Source: Spirochaetota bacterium (lineage in GTDB: Bacteria > Spirochaetota > UBA4802 > UB4802). Taken from it: 7,071 bases of DNA. A model generated the notes under the pieces. It saw nothing but the letters and a program-made list of their open reading frames with translations, was not told the DNA's origin and made no database searches. Each line of letters opens with the position of its first letter. The stretch's first letter is position 1. Shown piece after piece: positions 1 through 5,733 of the stretch. A program made the position numbers and the translations under genes. The stretch lies in NCBI GenBank assembly GCA_018399855.1, contig JAGYNX010000100.1, positions 1 through 7,071 of the forward strand. The letters are read 5' to 3'.

Positions 1-60
1 TTCGCCTCCCGGGAAGGCCCCTTTAGTGAAGGGGGCGGCGCGGCGCGCCGGGGATTTCTC
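1..60. repeat. GC-rich palindromic block, possible interspersed repeat
   Basis: By count 43 of 60 bases are G or C, and 31-53 is an unbroken run of 23 G/C bases, far above the rest of the window. Three self-complementary pieces follow one another: TCCCGGGA at 7-14, a perfect 6-bp stem CCCCTT (18-23) / AAGGGG (29-34) around a 5-base loop, and the 10-base palindrome CGGCGCGCCG at 41-50. No T-run follows the stem, so it is not a typical intrinsic terminator. Such blocks are often copies of short intergenic palindromic or MITE-like repeats. That identity is inference, because only one copy is visible here. Confidence 0.4.
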
Positions 61-123
61 CTGGTGAGATGTTAATTCCCGCGCCTCTGTATGATACCAA
101 CTGCTTTGTACTATTCACTAATC

Positions 124-146
124 ATCCGTGTTAATCTGTGTCTATC
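124..146 (+). repeat. Imperfect 10-bp tandem motif, about 2.3 units
   Basis: ATCCGTGTTA (124-133) is followed by ATCTGTGTCT (134-143) and then ATC (144-146), giving a period of exactly 10 bases with the core ATCYGTGT. It runs into GAGCGAAGCG at 147-156. From memory, similar ATC(C/T)GTGTNA strings occur as dispersed intergenic repeats in many environmental bacterial genomes, so this is probably a degenerate copy. That link is recollection, not a search result. Confidence 0.4.
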
Positions 147-261
147 GAGCGAAGCGGGCGGTTCCATGTTTTTAGAGTTGTTTGATAGTATAAGCTCTTC
201 CCTGGATGGTTAATAATTACTCCCAACATCCTGGAATAAGCCAAATTAATAATAAAGTTTG

Positions 262-290
262 TTGATTTATTCACGACTTGCATGTATAAG
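262..290 (+). promoter_or_regulatory. Sigma-70 type promoter for the permease gene
   Basis: A -35 element TTGATT (262-267, 4 of 6 consensus bases) is separated by 17 bases from a -10 element TATAAG (285-290, 5 of 6). An AT-rich stretch precedes it at about 241-260. Transcription would start near 297, leaving a leader of about 37 bases before the permease ATG at 334. The ideal spacing makes this a good candidate, although no experimental start is known. Confidence 0.6.
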
Positions 291-333
291 AAGCAATTCT
301 TAAAAAACATAAATACCAGGACACCATATCGCC

Positions 334-1698
334 ATGAATGACAGGGGCCTTCAACGAGTACTTACTCTTCCAGCCGTGACCTTTATCGCAATAGGATTCA
401 TGATCGGTGGAGGGGTCTTCGTGTTTACCGGTATTGTTCTGAAAATTGTGGGCAGCGCTCTTCCACTGGCTTACGCCCTTGCCGTTATTCCCGTATTCAT
501 CAGCATGATGCCCCTTGCCATGCTTGGATCCACATTACCCACAACCGGCGCTAACTACATGTATCCCAGCCGCATGATCTCTCCGGGACTGGCATTTACC
601 GGTATATGGGTATACGCACTGGCATCCTTTTTCGGCCAGATACCCCTTTATGCCATTTCATGTGCCAGGTATATCTCTGTATACATTCCGGGTGTATCAA
701 TACATCTCCTGGCCGCAATAATCGTTACCGTGCTCTACCTGGTGAACCTGAGAGGGGTTAAAATTGCTGCCCAGGTACAGGCGGTTCTTGTGCTGATACT
801 GTTAGCCTCCCTTGTGTATTATGCTGTAAATGGGATAGTCGCAATCGACATGACATCATTTTCAATAACGGGTGAACTCAACACCGGTTCACTTCTGCTT
901 GGAACTTCTCTTCTCACATTTACTTACTTCGGCGCCAACGGCATAATCGAACTCGGGGGAGAGATAATCAACCCCGGTAAAGTGATCCCCAGGGCATTTA
1001 TGATTGCCTTCCCGGTGGTGGCTACTGTGTACGTGCTTGTGGCAATAGCCACGGTTGGCTGCGGACCCATTGAACCCCTTCTTTCATCCGCCGAACCCCT
1101 GATAACGGCATGTAAAGTCTTTCTTACAGGCGGGGGAATCGCCTTCTTTATAATCGGGGGGGCCATACTGGCACTGGTTACCACCCTTAACGCCCTTTTC
1201 ATAGTAGGCACCAAATCATTGCTCATGATAGTGGGTGATTCAATACTGCCGAAAAGGGCTGGCGCCTTACATCCCAGGTACGCCACACCGCACATTCTTC
1301 TAACTATTATATGGGTGCTGTCAATCGTTGGTATATTTTCAGGGGTATCACTTGAAACACTGGCATCGTATGCAGCCCTGGGAGGACTTATAATATTCTT
1401 TCCCATTCTACTGGCTTCACTCAGGCTGCCCGCACTTTATCCCCTGCAGTTCAGCAGGTCATCATTTAAAATGCCGTTATTTTTCAGATGGTTCTGTGCC
1501 ATTACTGGAATTGTCATGGTAGTGTTTTTCGGACTGGTAATCATGGTAGACATGAAATCATTATTAAAAATCGGCGGATTTATCTTTTTTATTCTCACCG
1601 GTATTGGCTACTATCTTGCAAGAAAAGAATACTGCAAGAGAAAAGGTGTATATCTTGAGGATCTGTTGTACCAGGAGAAATGGGCAGATGAACAGTGA
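334..1698 (+). CDS. APC-superfamily amino acid permease
   Basis: This is a 454-residue integral inner-membrane transporter, probably a secondary transporter of amino acids or related organic cations. The hydrophobic pattern fits about 12 membrane helices. Helix 1 carries the glycine-rich signature (residues 21-29, Gly-Phe-Met-Ile-Gly-Gly-Gly-Val-Phe), where APC transporters bind the substrate backbone. Residues 195-222 match the family helix 6 and following loop (Phe-x-Tyr-Phe-Gly ... Glu-Ile-Ile-Asn-Pro-Gly-Lys-Val-Ile-Pro-Arg). The C-terminal tail from about 430 is short and charged. Length is normal for the family. The ATG at 334 is preceded by AGGA (318-321) at a rather long 12-base spacing, and a promoter lies at 262-290. 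The substrate cannot be told from sequence. A PLP-enzyme remnant directly downstream hints at amino acid use, but that is inference. Confidence 0.92.
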   Translation: MNDRGLQRVLTLPAVTFIAIGFMIGGGVFVFTGIVLKIVGSALPLAYALAVIPVFISMMPLAMLGSTLPTTGANYMYPSRMISPGLAFTGIWVYALASFFGQIPLYAISCARYISVYIPGVSIHLLAAIIVTVLYLVNLRGVKIAAQVQAVLVLILLASLVYYAVNGIVAIDMTSFSITGELNTGSLLLGTSLLTFTYFGANGIIELGGEIINPGKVIPRAFMIAFPVVATVYVLVAIATVGCGPIEPLLSSAEPLITACKVFLTGGGIAFFIIGGAILALVTTLNALFIVGTKSLLMIVGDSILPKRAGALHPRYATPHILLTIIWVLSIVGIFSGVSLETLASYAALGGLIIFFPILLASLRLPALYPLQFSRSSFKMPLFFRWFCAITGIVMVVFFGLVIMVDMKSLLKIGGFIFFILTGIGYYLARKEYCKRKGVYLEDLLYQEKWADEQ

Positions 1699-1738
1699 CC
1701 GGATAAGCTAGGAAAAAACAGGGTATGGTTAAAAAGAG

Positions 1739-1945
1739 ATGATGCAACTTCCCACATACACTTCGAAAACATTCGCGGCAATTCTTGACTTATGTGAAGG
1801 TTTTGCGGGATCAGACCAACCTATACTCTACTGGCATACGTATAATTCCGTCGATATCACACCATTGAGCCAAACAGTAACCACCAAAGACACTCCATCC
1901 ACATTACGATCCTTCCTGCTGCTGAACAGTAATATACGCAGATAA
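1739..1945 (+). pseudogene. C-terminal remnant of a fold-type II PLP-dependent enzyme
   Basis: This 68-codon ORF resembles the extreme C-terminus of the tryptophan synthase beta superfamily, in particular the ACC deaminase / D-cysteine desulfhydrase type. The family has a Pro-x-Tyr-Thr-x-Lys-x-(Met/Phe)-Ala segment, then 15-20 residues, then a strand ending (Val/Ile)-Leu-(Phe/Tyr)-x-His-Thr. Here Tyr7-Thr8-Ser9-Lys10 ... Ala13 is followed by Ile29-Leu30-Tyr31-Trp32-His33-Thr34. Residues 53-60 (Pro-Ser-Thr-Leu-Arg-Ser-Phe-Leu) look like a natural C-terminal helix. Such enzymes usually have well over 300 residues, so the cofactor lysine and most of the body are absent. In-frame stops at 1709 and 1730 close the frame upstream, the permease ends 40 bases before, and no well-spaced ribosome binding site precedes the ATG. 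I therefore read it as a deletion remnant, not a working gene. The assignment is by eye, and a small unrelated hypothetical gene is the alternative. Confidence 0.5.
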
Positions 1946-1957
1946 AAATTTTTTTTA

Positions 1958-1986
1958 TTGATTAAACATATTGCCTGCTGTATACT
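1958..1986 (+). promoter_or_regulatory. Sigma-70 type promoter for the 181-residue gene
   Basis: TTGATT (1958-1963) and TATACT (1981-1986, 5 of 6 consensus) are separated by exactly 17 bases. A run of A and T bases at 1942-1957 lies just upstream like an UP element. Transcription would begin near 1993, upstream of the AGAGGG ribosome binding site (2008-2013). This placement rules against translation starting at the in-frame TTG at 1971, which lies inside the promoter spacer. Confidence 0.65.
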
Positions 1987-2021
1987 TTGACTCATTAATA
2001 TATTTCCAGAGGGTTATGCAG

Positions 2022-2567
2022 ATGGCAAAGGCTATGGGACTTCTGAAAGCTTACCTTGGTGAGCAAATTCCAGCTAATGGTGGTTTCATCATTTCTTCAT
2101 TTTTTGATCCCGCATCAGTCTATTCAATTTACGAGATAACCGCGTACGCCAATGTAAAAGACATTTACAGGACAGCCGAAGGTTTGACATTCAAGACTGA
2201 CGGCAACAGGACACACATACTGGTTGAACCGCCCACCTATACCCATAAGCACGAAGAACCGGTTCACCGTGAAGCCGACAAGAAAATCCCGTACAGGTTT
2301 GACGATCTTGATATATTCACCGGGAAAAAGCAGGAAAAGGTAATGGTCCCCCGTGAACCCGTAATGCTGCATACCTCTTTTACCATCCTGACAAAAGAGG
2401 GAGACAACTTTTCATTTATATTTTTTCCCACCGAAGATGTATACATGGCAATGAGAAAATTTATGGCTGATTCACTATACAATGACTGCAACCTTTCCAA
2501 GGACGATTCGGTGCAGGGCTCCAATACCCTGATAAATACCATTAAGAATTTTACGGTATGGGAGTAA
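2022..2567 (+). CDS. Hypothetical protein, 181 residues
   Basis: I do not recognise this protein. It appears soluble, with no signal peptide and no membrane segment. An N-terminal half (about 1-68) alternates short hydrophobic and aromatic strands, followed by a polar, histidine-containing linker (His65, 75, 77 and 82, with many Glu/Lys/Pro to about 90). A second strand-rich half (about 113-136, with Thr-Ser-Phe-Thr-Ile-Leu and Phe-Ser-Phe-Ile-Phe-Phe) leads into a helix at about 139-155. I chose ATG 2022 because AGAGGG (2008-2013) sits 8 bases upstream. ATG 2016 is also in frame but too close to that site, and an in-frame TTG at 1971 falls inside the promoter. The codon pattern resembles that of its neighbours and the frame is clean, so it is likely real. 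It has its own promoter and ends 88 bases before tlyC, so it could be co-transcribed with tlyC and recO. No function is proposed. Confidence 0.75.
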   Translation: MAKAMGLLKAYLGEQIPANGGFIISSFFDPASVYSIYEITAYANVKDIYRTAEGLTFKTDGNRTHILVEPPTYTHKHEEPVHREADKKIPYRFDDLDIFTGKKQEKVMVPREPVMLHTSFTILTKEGDNFSFIFFPTEDVYMAMRKFMADSLYNDCNLSKDDSVQGSNTLINTIKNFTVWE

Positions 2568-2632
2568 ACCTGAAATAACTGTTGACATATATTTCATGAT
2601 GCTGCTAACTGCGTAACATTATAAAAAATAAT

Positions 2633-2637
2633 GGAGG
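2633..2637 (+). promoter_or_regulatory. Shine-Dalgarno GGAGG with unusual spacing before tlyC
   Basis: GGAGG is the strongest ribosome binding site in this gap, yet it lies 18 bases before the first in-frame ATG (2656). An in-frame CTG at 2647 lies 9 bases after it, which is ideal spacing, and would add three residues (Met-Pro-Ala). An in-frame TAA at 2629 excludes any longer start. Either the gene starts at a rare CTG, or the ATG is used with poor spacing. Confidence 0.5.
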
Positions 2638-2655
2638 ACGAAAAGACTGCCAGCT

Positions 2656-3516
2656 ATGACATCTGATAATCCCGAGTCGCAAAGCCAGAGTAAGCAAAGA
2701 TCAGGATTCTTATCACGATTACTTCATCCATCCAGGCGTAATATCCGTCTATCATCACATAATAACATTGAAGATTTCACCCTTGATATTGGTGCCCTTG
2801 AATTGTCTCAAAAAGAGATGATACGTGGCGTAGTGCAGCTTTCAGAAAAGATCGCCCGTGAAATAATGATACCCAGGGTTGATATTGTCGCTATTGAGTC
2901 GAACTGGAAGTTAAAAGATATTATTACACTTATTTTCGACGCGGGTCACTCAAGAATACCTGTCTTTGAGAGCACCATTGATAATATAACCGGCATACTA
3001 TACGTGAAAGACCTGCTTATCTTCCTGGTAGAGAAGAAACGAAAATTTATTATTAAAAAACTTTTACACAAACCTTATTTCGTACCTGAAACAATGCCCC
3101 TTGATGAATTATTGCTTGAATTCAAATTACGCAAACTTCACCTTGCCATAGTGGTGGACGAATATGGTGGTGTTGCAGGTATCATTACCATGGAAGATGT
3201 GCTTGAAGAGATCGTGGGGGACATAAATGACGAATTCGACGAAGATGAATTACCTGAAATACAGAAAATCAACGACGGAGAATACGAAGTTGACTCACGC
3301 ATGACCATTAACGACTTCAACAATGAGACAGGATCATCGCTTCCCACAAACGAATTCGATACCATTGGGGGTATGGTCTTTGACCTCTTTGGCAAAATCC
3401 CCCTTAAAAATGAAAAAATATCTCATGGTAATATTTCATTCAAAATTAAAGATATTAAAGGTACACGAATAAACAGAATAATTGTCACAATATTACAGGG
3501 CAGAGATAATGATTGA
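2656..3516 (+). CDS. tlyC: TlyC/CorC-type CBS-domain protein
   Basis: This 286-residue protein belongs to the hemolysin C / CorC family. It has a polar N-terminal tail (1-45) and a pair of CBS domains, about 70-122 and 138-190. The second holds the hallmark Asp168-Glu-Tyr-Gly-Gly-Val-Ala-Gly175 and a following Met-Glu-Asp-Val-Leu-Glu-Glu-Ile-Val-Gly. After an acidic linker (192-200) comes the CorC_HlyC domain, about 204-283, with Phe-Asp-Thr-Ile-Gly-Gly at 234-239. No DUF21 membrane domain is present, so it is the short soluble form. CBS pairs bind adenosyl ligands, and family members are linked to magnesium/cobalt efflux. The hemolysin name comes from spirochaete TlyC work and its function is debated. 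The annotated start is ATG 2656, but CTG 2647 is better placed against the ribosome binding site. The stop overlaps the recO start by one base, so the two are coupled. Confidence 0.9.
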   Translation: MTSDNPESQSQSKQRSGFLSRLLHPSRRNIRLSSHNNIEDFTLDIGALELSQKEMIRGVVQLSEKIAREIMIPRVDIVAIESNWKLKDIITLIFDAGHSRIPVFESTIDNITGILYVKDLLIFLVEKKRKFIIKKLLHKPYFVPETMPLDELLLEFKLRKLHLAIVVDEYGGVAGIITMEDVLEEIVGDINDEFDEDELPEIQKINDGEYEVDSRMTINDFNNETGSSLPTNEFDTIGGMVFDLFGKIPLKNEKISHGNISFKIKDIKGTRINRIIVTILQGRDND

Positions 3517-4277
3517 TGGAAATCCAGAAATGCAAGGGGATTATCCTTCAGTCCCGGGCATCGGGTGAAGCGGATACCATTGCAACAATTTTTACCGGTG
3601 AATACGGTAAGCGAACATTTATATTCAAGGGACTACGAAAAAGTCAAAGGCGGTCCAGATCCGCAGTTGAACCAGGCACAGCCCTTCAACTTGTTTATTA
3701 CCATCACGAGAACAAGCCGGTTACAGTTGCCGGTGAGTTCACCCTGCTGCAGGATATTCTCCAGGTACGGGACAACCTGGGAAAGATACTCAATGTGTAC
3801 TTCATGCTTGAGATGGTAGATAAAACTTCCGCATCAGGCGACCCCGCGCAGGATATTTACAATCTTCTTTATTCGGCCCTGACTACTATGAAAACCACCA
3901 CCTACCCCCTGCACATTACCCTTTGTTTCACCCTTCACCTTCTTCATACTTTGGGGATTCTTCCCGACATTTACCGGTGTTCATTTTGCGGTACGGTTAT
4001 CACCTCATCATTCAGGATACATATCGATGATTTCAATACCATTTGCCATTCATGTGACAGGGCAAACCCGGCAAGCAACAGAAGCAATAGTATTCCACTG
4101 GAGGTGCTGGGTTTCGTGAACGATAGTTTTTGCAAAAAGTTCAGTGACATTTCTCATGAAAAGTACAATGAATCTGACTTGCTTCACTTCCTCTTCTCCA
4201 TATCCCTGTTCGTAGAACATTATTTCCATACCAAAATTAAATCCAAGTCCCTGCTTTTCTCTGATTATGAAAAGTGA
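3516..4277 (+). CDS. recO: DNA repair protein RecO
   Basis: This 253-residue protein is the recombination mediator of the RecF pathway. It binds single-stranded DNA and SSB, and with RecR helps load RecA at gaps. The N-terminal OB-fold is visible at about 1-80, with the family pattern Gly17-Glu-Ala-Asp20 ... Gly31-Lys-Arg-Thr-Phe ... Lys38-Gly-Leu-Arg-Lys-Ser. The helical C-terminal part carries four zinc-ligand cysteines in two pairs (Cys155/Cys158 and Cys177/Cys180), as in the zinc-containing RecO types. Length is normal. The start is ATG 3516, one base into the tlyC stop (TGATG at 3514-3518); an alternative TTG at 3513 is less likely. No separate ribosome binding site is obvious, so translation probably depends on re-initiation after tlyC. 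No clear terminator follows. Confidence 0.93.
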   Translation: MEIQKCKGIILQSRASGEADTIATIFTGEYGKRTFIFKGLRKSQRRSRSAVEPGTALQLVYYHHENKPVTVAGEFTLLQDILQVRDNLGKILNVYFMLEMVDKTSASGDPAQDIYNLLYSALTTMKTTTYPLHITLCFTLHLLHTLGILPDIYRCSFCGTVITSSFRIHIDDFNTICHSCDRANPASNRSNSIPLEVLGFVNDSFCKKFSDISHEKYNESDLLHFLFSISLFVEHYFHTKIKSKSLLFSDYEK

Positions 4278-4362
4278 AAGTTCTTTTCAGATATCTCAAT
4301 TGTACTTTATTATCAGGTAGTATTATTATTTAAATCATAGCTAAGTAGTTACAAAAAATTTC

Positions 4363-4390
4363 TTGATTTACTTTTACATGTATTCATGAT
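4363..4390 (+). promoter_or_regulatory. Candidate promoter for purB
   Basis: TTGATT (4363-4368) is followed after 16 bases by CATGAT (4385-4390, 4 of 6 consensus), inside an AT-rich gap between recO and purB. Transcription would begin near 4397, about 30 bases before the purB ATG. The -35 is identical to those of the other two promoters in the window, but the -10 is weaker. I see no purine-riboswitch structure in this leader, which is too short for one. Confidence 0.4.
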
Positions 4391-4428
4391 TGGTGTTTTC
4401 TCATAAATTATGGTCACAGGAAAATAGT

Positions 4429-5724
4429 ATGATTGAACGATATTCACGAAAAGAAATTGCCGGGATCTGGTCACTGGAAAACAAGTTCAGGATCTGGCTT
4501 GACATAGAAATCGCAGCGTGCCAGGCACATGCCAAAATGGGTACCATCCCCGAAGAAGACCTGCGTATAATCGAAGAAAAGGCTGACTTCGATCTTGACA
4601 GGATAGAAGAGATCGAAAGCCAGGTACATCACGACGTTATCGCGTTTTTGACATCGGTTGCCGAGTTCGTTGGCCCTTCAAGCAGGTTCGTACATTTCGG
4701 TCTTACATCAAGTGATATTGGGGACACCGCCCTTTCCATTCAGATGAAGCAGGCGGGAACAATCCTCGCCCAGGATATACGCCAGCTCATGGAAGCATTA
4801 CACGCAAGGGCACTTGAACACAAGAATCTACCCTGCATGGGACGTTCACACGGGGTACACGCAGAACCTACCACATTCGGTATCAAGATGGTCCTGTATT
4901 ATAAAGAGTTTGAGCGAAACCTTGCCCGTCTTGAAAGAGCTATTGAAAATATTTCTTTCGGTAAGATATCTGGAGCGGTTGGAACCTTCAGCAGCATTGC
5001 CCCTGAAATCGAAACCATGGTGTGCCATACACTGGGTCTTGAACCGGACCCCATTTCCACACAGATAATCCAGCGTGACCGTCACGCCGAGTTCATGGCA
5101 GTGCTGGCCATTACTGCAGGCTCGCTTGACAAGCTTGCAACCGAAATTCGTCACCTGCAGAGAACCGAGGTTCGGGAAATCGAAGAGCCTTTTCAGACAG
5201 GACAAAAAGGTTCTTCAGCCATGCCCCACAAGAGAAACCCCATCCTGTCTGAGCGGGTATCCGGGATATCAAGGGTAATCAAGTCGAACCTTCAAACCGC
5301 GCTTGATAATATGACCCTCTGGCATGAAAGGGACATCTCCCATTCATCAGCCGAACGAATTATACTTCCCGACTCAACCATCGCCCTCGACTACATACTG
5401 GACAAGATGACATTCATCATCAAGAATCTTCATGTATACCCGGAATCAATGCAGGAAAATATTGATCAAACCGGTGGATTATTCTTTTCCCAGTCACTTC
5501 TCTTGAAGCTGGTAGAAACCGGCTACAGCCGGGAAGAAGCCTATACCATTGTACAGGAAAACGCCATGCGCGTCTGGAAACGTGAAGGAACCCTGAAACA
5601 GCTGGCATCCAGCGACAACCGGGTAGCAGAACGCATCAGCGAAAGCGAACTTGATGATATATTCTCACTGGACAGGTATCTTGCCAATATTGATTATATC
5701 TTCAAAAAAACAGGTATCGACTGA
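4429..5724 (+). CDS. purB: Adenylosuccinate lyase
   Basis: This cytosolic enzyme acts twice in purine synthesis, releasing fumarate from SAICAR to give AICAR and from adenylosuccinate to give AMP. The 431-residue product is colinear with the Bacillus-type enzyme from the opening Met-Ile-Glu-Arg-Tyr-Ser-Arg to the end. Expected active-site residues are present: His67-His68 followed by Asp-Val, Gly138-Arg-Ser-His141-Gly-Val-His-Ala-Glu-Pro, and the flexible signature loop Gly261-Ser-Ser-Ala-Met-Pro-His-Lys-Arg-Asn-Pro271, which holds the catalytic serine. The segment Trp298-His-Glu-Arg-Asp-Ile-Ser-His-Ser-Ser-Ala-Glu-Arg is also typical. The start is ATG 4429, with AGGA at 4418-4421 seven bases upstream. 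A longer frame back to TTG 4390 overlaps the candidate promoter and does not fit the family. Other pur genes are not adjacent in this window. It faces the chemotaxis gene tail to tail. Confidence 0.97.
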   Translation: MIERYSRKEIAGIWSLENKFRIWLDIEIAACQAHAKMGTIPEEDLRIIEEKADFDLDRIEEIESQVHHDVIAFLTSVAEFVGPSSRFVHFGLTSSDIGDTALSIQMKQAGTILAQDIRQLMEALHARALEHKNLPCMGRSHGVHAEPTTFGIKMVLYYKEFERNLARLERAIENISFGKISGAVGTFSSIAPEIETMVCHTLGLEPDPISTQIIQRDRHAEFMAVLAITAGSLDKLATEIRHLQRTEVREIEEPFQTGQKGSSAMPHKRNPILSERVSGISRVIKSNLQTALDNMTLWHERDISHSSAERIILPDSTIALDYILDKMTFIIKNLHVYPESMQENIDQTGGLFFSQSLLLKLVETGYSREEAYTIVQENAMRVWKREGTLKQLASSDNRVAERISESELDDIFSLDRYLANIDYIFKKTGID

Positions 5725-5733
5725 GAGATACCA

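Larger units (their letters stand above)
1..333. other. Gene-free region upstream of the permease
   Basis: No credible coding region is present on either strand. The plus-strand frames open at the left edge are closed by stops at 22-24, 65-67 and 73-75, so at most a short C-terminal tail of an upstream gene could lie here, and none is recognisable. The first 60 bases are extremely GC-rich and the rest is AT-rich. A short open stretch at 166-213 (15 codons from an ATG) has no ribosome binding site and is not called. The contents I can name are the GC-rich block, a 10-bp tandem motif and the permease promoter, each listed separately. The mixture looks like intergenic repeat debris followed by a normal promoter. 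Confidence 0.6.

Noticed and set aside
1..333. Small CRISPR or attachment-site array suggested by repeats at the left end
   Set aside because: The 10-bp units have no spacers, the palindromes differ from each other, and no integrase or cas gene is present in the window.
924..1406. 160-codon minus-strand frame inside the permease gene
   Set aside because: It is fully antisense to a clear transporter gene, and its product has no recognisable domain and a composition typical of a shadow frame.
1921..1956. T-run at 1949-1956 as an intrinsic terminator after the PLP remnant
   Set aside because: Only a 4-bp stem with a long loop can be drawn before it. The A/T run fits better as an UP element of the promoter at 1958-1986.
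1971..2021. Longer start for the 181-residue protein at TTG 1971
   Set aside because: The codon lies between the -35 and -10 of a good promoter and has no ribosome binding site. ATG 2022 follows AGAGGG at proper spacing.
2582..2625. Possible tlyC promoter from the perfect TTGACA at 2582-2587
   Set aside because: No reasonable -10 lies 16-18 bases downstream. The only good one, TATAAA at 2620-2625, is 32 bases away, so a functional promoter is not supported.
4268..4289. Hairpin at the recO stop as a terminator
   Set aside because: The 7-bp stem (4268-4274 with 4283-4289) is AT-rich with an 8-base loop and is not followed by a T-run.
4390..4428. N-terminal extension of PurB from TTG 4390
   Set aside because: The family begins at Met-Ile-Glu-Arg-Tyr-Ser-Arg, encoded from ATG 4429 with AGGA seven bases upstream. 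The extension also overlaps the candidate promoter.
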